Assembly (NCBI GenBank): GCA_028554755.1
Contig: JAPTOF010000007.1
Coordinates: 16,229,001-16,293,000 of the forward strand
DNA from: Cordia subcordata
Lineage: Eukaryota > Streptophyta > Magnoliopsida > Boraginales > Cordiaceae
Direction of reading: 5' to 3'
Length of the DNA stretch: 64,000 nucleotides
Both the position numbers and the translations under genes were made by a program. Positions 54,600 to 64,000 of this stretch are shown piece after piece. Under the pieces are notes generated by a model that did no database searches, was not told the DNA's origin, and was given only the letters and a program-made list of their open reading frames with translations. Positions within the stretch are counted from its first letter, which is position 1, and every line of letters begins with the position of its first letter.

Positions 54600-54961
54600 G
54601 ATATCGCCAAAGTTGCATGATCAGAATACACAATAACTTTAGTGACAAGCAAATTAGATCAAAAATTTTCTAAAGCAAAGATAATAGCTAAAAGCTCTTT
54701 TTCAATTATCAAGTAGTTGCTTTGGGCACTATCTAGCATCCTCGAGGCGTAGGCTATGACATATGCATTCTTCCCAATCCTTTGGCATAAAACAACACCA
54801 ATAACAGGATTGCTCGAATCACACATGATCTCAAACGGGGGATCCCAATTTGGGAGCTGGATGATTGGAGTTGAGACTAACTTCGCTTTTAGCTTGTCAA
54901 ACACCTTCTTACATTCTTTGTTAAAGTCAAGCATGACATCTTTTTGCAAAAGCTTATGCAA
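54600..54961 (-). pseudogene. Athila-type RNase H
   Basis: An open frame with CDSSNPVIGVVLCQRIGKNA, AYASRMLDSAQSNY and EKELLAIIFALENF, covering the first catalytic Asp and the conserved Glu. The following segment, holding the last catalytic residues, is decayed. Confidence 0.8.
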
Positions 54962-55797
54962 AGGTTGAGCAATCTTTGTGAAATTTTTATAAAGTGCCTA
55001 TAAAAGCTTGCATGACTAAGAAAAGCACAAACTTCCCATACATTTACGGGGTAATGCAAGGATGTAATCACATTGATTTTTGCTTTATCAACTTCAATCC
55101 CGCCAGAAGAAACTATGTGGCCTAGAATCAATCCTTTATCAACCACAAGGTGGCATTTTTTAGAATTTAGGACTAGATTTGACTCAAGACACCTTTTCAA
55201 CACCAAGGCAAAGTTATGCAAGCATTCATCAAAGGACTTACCATAGACAGTGAAGTCATCCATAAACACCTCAATGATGTTCCTTTGGAATGTGGTGGGG
55301 GCATTTTAGAGTTCAAATGGCATTCTTTGGTACACAAAAGTTCTGAAAAGGCATGTGAAGGTTGTCTTCTCTTGCTCTTCCACCATGATCGGAATCTGAT
55401 AGAAGCCTGAATAACCATCAAGGCAACAATATTGACTTTTTCTTGCTAACCACTTAAGCATTTGATCCACAAAGGCAAGCAGAAAGTGATCTTTTCTAGT
55501 CGAAGCATTCAATTTCTAATAATCAATATAAACCTTCCACCTATTTTGAACTTGAGAGGGTACCAACTCTCCTTCAAAATTCTCAACTACAATTATACCT
55601 ATTTTCTTTGGAACAATGTGGATTGGACTTACCCAATTGCTATCAGAAATCGGGGAGATCATACTTGCATCGAGAAGTTTCAGAATCTCTTTCTTTACCA
55701 TCTCTATCATATATGGATTGAGTCTGCGTTGAGCCTCCGTATTCACTTTGCTACCATCCTTCAATAATATTCTATGCATGCATGTGGAGGGGCTCAA
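54889..55797 (-). pseudogene. Athila-type gypsy reverse transcriptase
   Basis: Three overlapping frames. The first has STCMHRILLKDGSKVNTEAQ, ILKLLDASMISPISDSNWVS and VQNRWKVYIDY (55797-55516). The second has KDHFLLAFVDQMLKWLA and DGYSGFYQIPI (55512-55306). The third has FMDDFTVYGKSFDECL, the catalytic xxDD loop, and ILGHIVSSGGIEVDKAKI (55269-54889). Frameshifts separate them. The wording is characteristic of the Athila clade. Confidence 0.88.
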
Positions 55798-55799
55798 GC

Positions 55800-56218
55800 C
55801 TTTAATATTTGCTATTCTCCAACCATTGGCTTCTCTGTATTCCTTTAAAACTTGAATTAGCCTTTATTCTTCTAATGCGCTGAGTTTTTTTTTTTTTTTA
55901 AAATAATCATCGGTAACATTTCTTGTTTAGCCAAGTATGCATACTTGAGGTGATTTGGCAGCAATTGCTTCAATTCCAACTATAAGGCCTACAAAATGGA
56001 AGGCAAAAGCTTTGTGTGAGAAGCTAATAAGTCAAATTTTGGGGTATCTTAGCTCTATGGCTTCCTTCAACATACCAACCAATTCCCACAATTCGCTATT
56101 TACAACAAAATTTTCCTCAAATTCCTGCTATCTTACAAGAGTGAAGCCTTTAATACTAGCAATATACAGTTTATCATTATCATACAATTCAATCAACTTT
56201 TATCCCAAAACTCACACA
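55800..56218 (-). pseudogene. Athila-type protease-RT linker
   Basis: Minus-strand fragments (LPNHLKYAYLA, HRAKIPQ) fit the spacer before RT. Frames are badly broken. The solo LTR at 56219-57950 separates this from the protease. Confidence 0.55.
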
Positions 56219-57950
56219 TGTTAGGATCGTGTTCCTACTACCATAGACCATTGATTTCCATGTTATGGTAGTGGAAAATAGCAACAAAGAACACATTCCA
56301 CATATGAACACAACCTAAAAATAACGAAGAAGAGTAAAGAACAAGGTGTTATACCCTTGAAGTGTAAACACATAAGTAGTGGCCTCTTTGCTTTGTAAAA
56401 CCCACTTAATAAAGCCTCCCAATTGATCTTCTCCGCTATGATCATTTTCTAATAGCTTGGATATGAAGTGCTATGCTGTAGGCAAGTATAATAGAAGCTT
56501 AATTGAGGATCAATTTGGGTCAGTGTATGTTTTAGGTACATTATATGTTAATTTCCTGCACATTGAAAACTAAAATGCAAAGAGACTCAAATGGTTCTTG
56601 CCATAATGCTACTATTTACAGTGTATATCAACCCTAATTAGGTAAGGTTCTAGGAATATAGTTGTTTTCAATAATGCCCCTCTTTTACCCTATTTAAAAA
56701 TGGAATATTCCCAATGGATAAGGCTATCCAAAATATTTGATCCTCTCACACACTAAATATCTAATTCCATGTGGGGTCTACTTGTCCTATTGAGATACAC
56801 AAAAGTTAAATAAGGAAAACTTAGATTAGAAAATCTTTTTCCTTTAGTTCCAAGTTTGATCTCAATCAAGCATCTACATAATTACACCTCATCAATTAAT
56901 TACATCCAAGTGAAATTACGACTATCAAAGGGACCAAAAGACACAATTACCCTTGGCTCGCAAAATGTCCTTGCCACCACATTGGTGACTCTAAGGCCAC
57001 TTTTACCTTGGTCTATTTCTACTAGAAGAGCAGAGCTGCAATATAAGGATAATTATTAGATAAGTAGGGGCTCATTATAGGAAGTAACCTCTACCTTTGA
57101 CCAATCGAGCGAAGTGAAGAAAACTCCCCTCTATATATACACTTGTAGTTAAGGTTGATCTATTCATGCACCATCATTTTCAAGACTATATCTGGAACTT
57201 TGGAATCTCTAGTCCAAAAAGTGATCACCCCTAGTCATGAATCTCTTGTTCTAGGGAGTGACTAACAATCCAAATGATAGATATATTTTTGAAGAATAAT
57301 ATCACTATATCTAGATTTTAAATACCACTTGGACAAATCCAACAAGGCACACAAACTCTCCTGTTACATATGCATGTCTTAAATGAATAGAATACAACAT
57401 CCAAAGTACGAGGTAGATAATCTTGACAAACAAGATCTCTCTTTATGGTATATCAAAGTGTTATACCTTAACTTTGTTTGTTCATCCATATGCTCAAGAT
57501 TAAAAGTATCAGTCACTCGGAAGGAGTGAGTATCCTTTCTTCTATCTGTGATGGCACAGTTCCTAAAAGACATACTCATGATAGCCCTGTTCAATGAGTG
57601 GCACATGTACTAGGAGCAAAGTTTGCAAAGACCTTTTAGTGACCTAGGTAGATCACCCATTATGGGAGACTTGCCTATTATAGTTAGCCTTATCTGGGTA
57701 GAGTGCCCAACACTACCATTTAGCTGTGGACCAATTTATTATATATCCAAAACTAGACTTAGACTTATTGTGCATTTAACCTTACTGTACATCCAAGTCA
57801 TCGGTTTCTACCATTGGACCTTTACACAATGTATTACATACATACACCAAAGACAATACATGTAAAAGACACTCATAAATATATATACAATAATCAATGT
57901 CTAGTTCAATATCCACGTACAAGTGGTCTTTAGGTCATATAATTCCAACA
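56219..57950 (-). mobile_element. Solo LTR (1732 bp), copia Angela-like, inside the Athila element
   Basis: Ends are TGTTAGGATCGTG on the left and ATAATTCCAACA on the right, so it reads TGTTGGAATTAT...CCTAACA on the minus strand. Perfect 5-bp target duplication ACACA (56214-56218 and 57951-57955). No coding and no internal domain. Gypsy protease resumes on one side and the protease-RT linker on the other. The large size and TGTTGGAATTAT start resemble Angela-type copia LTRs. Confidence 0.75.
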
Positions 57951-57954
57951 ACAC

Positions 57955-58411
57955 ATACCTTGAAATAAGGGGCCATACACTTCCAAACCAAAGACACGAT
58001 AAACTTCACTAGGATATTTCTTGGCGTCATAGACAATAAACTTAATCATTTTGTCATCAAACTCCATAGCAAGGGTATCACCATGCATATCAATGTTTAT
58101 TCTAGCTATGCTAAGAAAGGGTCTGCCTAACGAAATTTAAAAGAATTGGAATATGAATCTTCCTCTATGACAAGCACATAAAAATCAATAGGAAATACCA
58201 ATCCATTCACTTGCATTAAGAGATCCTCTAAGACTCCTTCAAGGTAAACTATGGACCTATCAGCTAGTTGAATGACTAAACCGATTTCTTTTGGAGGTCC
58301 TGCATTCAAAGTTAGATAAATAGACTTAGGCATGACATTTATAAACGCCCTTAAATCACACATTGTCCTTTTAATCCCTAGAGTGTCTATTTTGTAAGAA
58401 TTAGCGAACAT
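57955..58411 (-). pseudogene. Athila-type aspartic protease
   Basis: The frame reads GIKRTMCDLRAFINVMPKSI; the active-site Gly of D-L-G-A is replaced by Arg. It continues IGLVIQLADRSIVYLEGVLE and FPIDFYVLVIEED. Then a neighbouring frame reads RPFLSIARINIDMHGDTLAM. Inactive. Confidence 0.75.
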
Positions 58412-60140
58412 ACCTTGGTCCTTGCATTAGGGGTAACTTCTTTTTAAGCATAGCAGAGACATTCTTCTTTATACTTACCTTCTCATTACTAGCGAGCTTC
58501 CTTTTATTTGTCCAAAGCTCTTTGAGAAACTTTGCACTAAGTAAAGGAATATTTACCTTAACCTTGTGAAAAATCTCAACAATCTCTTTCTCTTTCTTCT
58601 CCTTTTTGGAATTCGCAAATCTTTCAAGTAAAGAAGGCTTTAACACCAATTTCTTGGGCTTTTTATTCTCCTTTTCCTTGTTGTCCTTCTTCGAATCTCA
58701 TTGCACAGTGATTTCTTTTTCATATTCTACTTCCAAGGTGTACCCGTGCCTAGTCTAGCGAGGATTTTCCTGCAACTTTTTTCTACTTCTTAATGTAACT
58801 GCACTTGCATTTTGCTTCAGCTTGACAATGGTTTGCAAAGGCAATTTGCTTTGAGACTCCAACCTATTTACAGATGTCTCCAATTGACCCATTTGGTTCT
58901 CTAAATTCTTGATGCTCGACTTTATTTCTTCCATGCTCGCCCTCATTTCCTATAGAAATTGTTGTATGTTAATCGCAAGTGACTTAACGATTTCTTTGAA
59001 AGAAATACCTTAATTTGACAAGGATGATTGCTATTGTAGAGGCAATCTCGGTTGAAAGTGAGGATTTGGTAGACTAAAGTTTTGCGGCCGTGCTTCATAG
59101 CTAAAGTTCAGGTGGTCCTTCCAACCGGGATTGAAAGTATTTGAATCGGAGTCATATTTCCTTTGTAGTGGACTAGCGAATTCTTCAACAGCATTGACAT
59201 ATTATGGGTCATCTTCTTGGAGTATTGGGCATATATCAGATGGATGACCCGCAACAACACAAGTCCCATAGACCTTAGCTTGGGGTACATCTCCTGTTAC
59301 ACTTTGAACCAAAGTAGTTAATTGAGAAATTTGTGATTGAAGGGTAGCAACACTTACCTTATTCACTTTTCTTGTAGAATCTTGCTATTCTTAAATTGTT
59401 TTGAATTAGCGGCCATGATGAAGATCAAGTCTTTAATGGCTTAAGGGGTCTTATTCACGATTACACCTCTACTATGGCATTTATTATCCTCCTTTCTGTA
59501 GGGAGTAATCTTTCATAAAAATATTGGATTAGGGACAACTTGGGTACTGGATGTTAACTATAACTTGCGCACAACTTTTTGAACCTCTCTCAATAATCAT
59601 AGAATGATTTTGGTGTCTTTTTCGTGGTTGCGTAAATATCTCTTCTAATTACCATGGCTCGTGAAGTTGGAAAAAATTTATCAAGGAAAATCATCGCCAT
59701 CTCTATCCATGTGGTGATATAGCTGAATGGTAGATAGAATAACCATCCTTTTGCTGCACCAACTAAGGAAAAGGGAAAAGCTCACAACTTTATTTGGTCC
59801 TTTGTGATCCCATTAAGTCTCATGCTCAAACATACCACATGAAATGTTTTAAAGTGCTTGTGGGGATCTTCTTTCCCCAAACCACGAAAAGTTGGCAATA
59901 GATAGATAAATCCTGATTTTAACTCCAAATCAACATTAAGCTCTGAGTAAGTCATATATAAATTAAATTGAAAGCTTTTTTTCTTTTCTTTTTTCCTTTT
60001 CTGTTGGTCAAACTTTTTCCTTTTATTTCCTTTCCTTTCTTCTTCGACAGAACTTTCCTTTTTGCTTCTTTTCTTCTCTTCTAAGACTTTGACTCTATCT
60101 TCTTTTGTTTCCTTCTTTGCCCAATTTTGAATTTCAATCC
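58400..60140 (-). pseudogene. Athila-type gag
   Basis: A Lys-rich start (60100-59970) is followed by MTYSELNVDLELKSGFIYLL, GKEDPHKHFKTFHVV, a TGA stop at IKL*, then AFPFSLVGAAKGWLFYLPFS and SFYDYWERFKKLCASYS. The distal part (58649-58401) has ERFANSKKEKKEKEI, NIPLLSAKFLKELWTNKRKL and SAMLKKKLP before the protease. This is the Athila capsid layout. Stops and frameshifts are frequent. Confidence 0.8.
58755..58946 (-). pseudogene. Coiled-coil segment within the Athila gag
   Basis: An open 63-codon frame MRASMEEIKSSIKNLENQ followed by QLETSVNRLESQSKLP, a heptad-rich coiled coil usual in the middle of Athila Gag. Confidence 0.6.
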
Positions 60141-60349
60141 CAAAAAATTCTTCTTCAAATTAAATAATATCCTGCATAAATTAAAGATAAATCATTAATC
60201 CCAAAATATGCAAGAAAATCTCAAATCAATTAAAAAATTATTTTAATACCCAAAATATTAATAAATTAGCACCAAACTAAATCCCATAAAACCCAATTTA
60301 ACACAAGATTAATGTAAAAACTCAATTAACATCAATTTGTGACATTTAA

Positions 60350-60770
60350 AAATGAATATGTGAAAATATAAAAGTGATTTCATTTCAAAGTTAGCGACTT
60401 CTTCCTAATATTATCTCAAGGACTAGCCCTAATAGATTTGTAACCTTAAGTTTTTCGCCTTTTCAATTTTTTTCTCATTATTTTTAACCTTAATCTTTTT
60501 ATTTTTTTATTTGTGACCTCTAGAGGGAATTTTGTGAAAATATAGAAGTGATTTCACTTCAAAGTTAATAACTTGAGTCCAGTAATACTAGATGGAGTGG
60601 CTCCATAGAACCAACACTTTTTTTTTATTTCTTAATAATTGTAGCTTTAATTCTTTTCCTTTTTTATTTTTTATTTCTTATTATTCATAAAGTTATCTTT
60701 TTCTTTTTTATTTGTGACCTCTGGAGATGATTTTGTGAAAATATAAAAGTGCCTTCCATTCAAAATCAAT
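60350..60770. repeat. Approximate tandem repeat, about 180-200 bp, three copies
   Basis: GTGAAAATATAAAAGTGATT followed by TCA-TTCAAAGTTA occurs near 60360, 60537 and 60735. Two of the copies are preceded by TGACCTCT(A/G)GAG. It lies in the 5' non-coding part of the Athila element. Confidence 0.75.
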
Positions 60771-60779
60771 GAAAATTTA

Positions 60780-61500
60780 ACGAAGAGAATTGACCTTAAG
60801 CATTGAGAACTTATAACATGACATTCGTAAAATTACAAGTTTATTTTGTATTTAAGTTCAAAAATTTTTGACAAATTAATTGCATACTCTTAGTTTAAAA
60901 TTTTATTTCAAGCTTAAAAATTTATTAGTTTTCAGGCATAACAAAAGAGAAATCAAAATAACAATTAAAAGTATAAGTCAAATGGAGGAAGGAAGGAAAA
61001 AAATCTATAGCATTGATCTTGAAAAAAATTTAACAGAGAGAATTGACCTTGAAAGCATTGAGAACCTATAACATGACATTCATAAAATTACAAATTTATT
61101 TTGTATTTAAGTTCAAACTTTTTTTTGACAAATTAATTGTATACTCTTAGTTTAAAATTTTGTTTTAAGGTTAAAAATTTATTAGTTTTTAGGCATGAAA
61201 AAGAGAAATCAAAATAACAATTAAAAATATAAATCAAATGAAGGGAGAAAGGAAAAACAAAATCTATAGCATTGACCTTGAAAAAAAATTAATGGAGAGA
61301 ATTGACCTTGAAAAGCATCGAGAAGTTATAGCATGACATTCATATATTTAAGTTTGATTTTTTTTGACAAATTAATTGTATACTCTTAGTTTAAAATTTT
61401 ATTTTAAGGTTAAAAATTTACAAGTTTCAAGCATAAAAGTGAAAAATAAAAATAACAATTAAAATATAAATCAAATGAAGGGAAAAAGGAAAAAAAGTAG
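60780..61500. repeat. 258-bp tandem repeat, nearly three copies
   Basis: AGCATTGAGAACTTATAACA followed by TGACATTC recurs near 60798, 61053 and 61313. Each copy continues with TTTATTTTGTATTTAAGTTC and ACTCTTAGTTTAAAATTTT. Non-coding. Tandem repeats are common in untranslated parts of large gypsy elements. Confidence 0.85.
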
Positions 61501-61599
61501 CTTATAGCTATATCTATATCTATCTATATAATGTATGTAAAGTTAATATTTTTTCTTGTCTTTCTTTTGTAAAATGAATTAATAGTGATTTTGCATTTA

Positions 61600-61750
61600 A
61601 CCCTACTTATTCGACAAAGAATTAGATAAAGTGATGACGGTCTTTTTCTCCGGTGACGCGCGACCTGCAAGACCAGGCTTTGTGCTGGTGGGATCCGGCG
61701 TTAGGCCCTTTGACTGTTAATTTAGTAAGTATTTACTGAAAGTATAAATT

Positions 61751-61781
<31 letters not shown>

Positions 61782-62567
61782 AGTGAGAAGAGGGCTTCTA
61801 TATTTCGAGCCTACTTTCAGATAGAATGACCTACCCCTCTTTGCTGTAATCTAGGGCTATTTATACGACCTTCTGTAGGACTAGTGGCCCCAAGATATAT
61901 TTACAGCTGGCATGCGGAGAGAGCTCATTAGGAAATATCTCATTGGATCTAGGGTCGGCTGGATAATGCGTAGTGATCGGGATATGACCTCATGGCCAGG
62001 AATATATCTCCTGGTCAGGATGCAACGCCTTTTAGTAATCGGGATACGACGCCCTCCAGTGATGAGGATGCGATGCCTCTTGATCAAAATGATGCCTAGG
62101 AGATCAAGATGCCATCTAAGGGCCAGGAAGACTTCACAGGCAACCATATTTAAGTAATTTCGGTCGAGATGGATCGGGTCGGGGTAGGGCGTAGCCCGAT
62201 CTCTATCAGTAGTCCCTTTAATTACGGTCGTACGTAGAGTTTAGCCATGTTGGGTGTGACTAAACTACTTTGTTTGAGTGTGTAATTTTTTACACGGTCA
62301 TCCTATTCAGTTTTACTCTTAACAGAAGGTGTCCAATCCATGTTTCTATTGGAAATTTACCCATTAGGGGCCTTGTTAGAGTTAAACTTGTTTTATAACT
62401 TTGGGCCTTCATCCGTTGTAATTTTTGTAAGTTATGATCGTGTCGGGGATGGGACCGAATTAAGAATCTTCGAAATGATCCAATTTGGGATTCTTGATTC
62501 ATGTCGACCAGCGCCCTTAGTGTGACACATTTATATTTAGAACTCTTAGGTTCGATTCAAGCAGAAG
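61600..62567 (-). mobile_element. LTR-like region, boundaries not fixed
   Basis: GC-richer than its surroundings. A minus-strand TATA box, GTATAAATAG (61866-61857), precedes a GA-rich leader stretch (61752-61782), the usual order in an LTR. No second copy or TG/CA ends located, so this may be a solo or truncated LTR. Confidence 0.4.
61752..61782. repeat. (GA)n microsatellite
   Basis: Nearly pure AG/GA run. Confidence 0.95.
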
Positions 62568-64000
62568 TTATTGGTGTCGTCTTTCGAGTGCAAGCTCTAA
62601 AAGACCCACAAGCGTATAGATCGTGCAATATAGTGTAAACAAGTACGGGTGTTGAACCATAGGGAGGCGTGAATAATGTGGGTGAATTCTATGCTTGGTG
62701 TTCTAGAAAGTGCCAAAAAGAAAGATCTAAACTAGGCATTTTTTTTTTTTTTGGGTTTTGGATTATCGGGAGCTCTAGGTAAAGGAAATAAAACTAAACT
62801 ATGAATATGAAAAAAAAATGGGAACACAAGTTGGTCAAGAGGGAACTAACAATTGAGAAGGGGTTAGGGTGACTTCAACTTATGAATGGGTAATTTTATA
62901 CTCAAATGCTATGGGATTAAGGGATGATGGCTAACTATCATGAGTGCTCTTAACTAGGTTGCTAGTTAGTGTCCTAATTTCCCCCTAGGACTCGGTGCGG
63001 GTCCGTCCCTAGGTGGCGCCTCCTAGAGCTACGGCGTGGTCCTTATGACCTAGGGCCTCAAGAGTGACTAACTAACTTCCTAGGTGGCTTAGAATGAACC
63101 TACCTTAGTACCTAAACCTTTGGCTGGATTTAAAGCCAAGACCTAGTGTTGCTAAGGTCGACTAAACCCATTCGGAAACCTATTGGCTGGATTTAAAGCC
63201 AAAGGAGACTCGGCCTAAACTAGCCCTAAGTTATACTTCGTCATTCTAAGGTCACTACAGTAGGATTTAACTTGCTAGTGCATTCATACATATTCAAGGC
63301 CAAGGTGCACGTGAATAATGGAACCTATTCAACTACCAAACATCGTCATGTTCAGTTCACACCATTAGAAATAATTAACAACCAACACGTCTGCGTTATT
63401 GAAGTTATGCTTGTTACTAGGCATGCAAATATACATATAGACATGAATAAAAGCATTACCCACTTCATAGCATCCACATATAAACACATAGACATGATTA
63501 TAACATGGATTAGATGTGTTTAGTAACAAACAAACTTCAATTTATACACATGTTACTCATCTAGGCATTTTATCAAACACTTAGACATGAATGAGAAAAT
63601 ACCCATTTGAACAAGACAATTTAAAACATGTATATATATACAGCCATCATATCCCATATCATAAGAGTATATAGTTAACCCATTACATAAGTTAAATCAC
63701 CCTACACAAGTCTACTCAATCATAATAGGAAATAGAATGAAAGAGAGATAATGAAGCTTCCCTTTCATCCTAGCTAATCTTGTACAAAGCTTCTAAGCAA
63801 ACTTGATTCCAAAATGTTTGAACCCTCCAAATCAAGCTTGGTTCTTAGTAGGGATTGTGTGAAAAGTGTGTGTGAAGTGGGTGGGATCTAGGGTTAAGTG
63901 TGTGAGAATTTTAAGTGTGAAGTGTGTGTTAATCTACCAAAAAGTCCTCCCCTTTTCTTCTGCAGAATCGGGCCCTATTTATTTGTTCTCAGCATACGGT
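62568..64000. other. Repeat-like intergenic sequence, no gene seen
   Basis: Contains the phrase TTGGCTGGATTTAAAGCCAA twice (63119-63138 and 63183-63202). Each is itself close to a hairpin (TTGGCT...AGCCAA). The rest resembles LTR-retrotransposon non-coding sequence but cannot be assigned. Open frames lack motifs. Confidence 0.45.

Noticed and set aside
62566..62590. TGGTGTCGTCTTTCGAG as a gypsy primer site
   Set aside because: Too many differences from the expected TGGCGCCGTTGCC site, and no LTR end beside it.

Overview
This is plant nuclear DNA, and most of it is transposable elements. The evidence is a spliced TRM/LONGIFOLIA-type gene, copia and gypsy LTR retrotransposons with plant-type primer sites, Helitron, MULE and CACTA-type DNA elements, and endogenous pararetrovirus (Caulimoviridae-like) fragments. 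Base composition is strongly AT-rich. I cannot name the species. I see no rRNA, tRNA, CRISPR or bacterial-type operon.

Layout. 1-5.2 kb: AT-rich sequence, a doubtful 113-codon ORF, the eroded integrase tail of a Ty3/gypsy element, a palindromic repeat field, a Helitron-like terminus joined to a 50-bp minisatellite, and a very short TRIM-like element. 6-10.9 kb: LINE remnants, a Tekay-like gypsy reverse transcriptase remnant, a MITE and a decayed cellular gene, all on the minus strand. 11.4-16 kb: three consecutive Helitron-like units. 16-19.3 kb: a solo LTR, a CACTA-like MITE and two adjacent Mutator-like elements with perfect 9-bp target duplications. The larger of these carries an acidic ORF that may be a captured gene piece. 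19.74-25.74 kb: one complete but inactive Ty1/copia element of the Tork/Tnt1 type.

26.6-28.3 kb: the only convincing host gene, a two-exon TRM/LONGIFOLIA-like protein on the minus strand. 28.6-36.5 kb: fold-back elements, an isolated exon-like segment, and tandem minus-strand Helitron-like units. 37-48.4 kb: a mosaic of at least four pararetrovirus segments in alternating orientation, joined at inverted and direct repeats. 48.9-61.5 kb: a large minus-strand Athila-type gypsy element in the order gag, protease, RT, RNase H, integrase. A 1.73-kb solo LTR interrupts it between protease and RT, and a TRIM lies in its 3' region. 61.6-64 kb: further LTR-like repeat sequence with no gene.

The elements do not work together as a pathway. 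They record layered insertion, inversion and decay around one host gene. The most unusual part is the inverted pararetrovirus mosaic at 37-48.4 kb; any transcript crossing it would contain long self-complementary arms.
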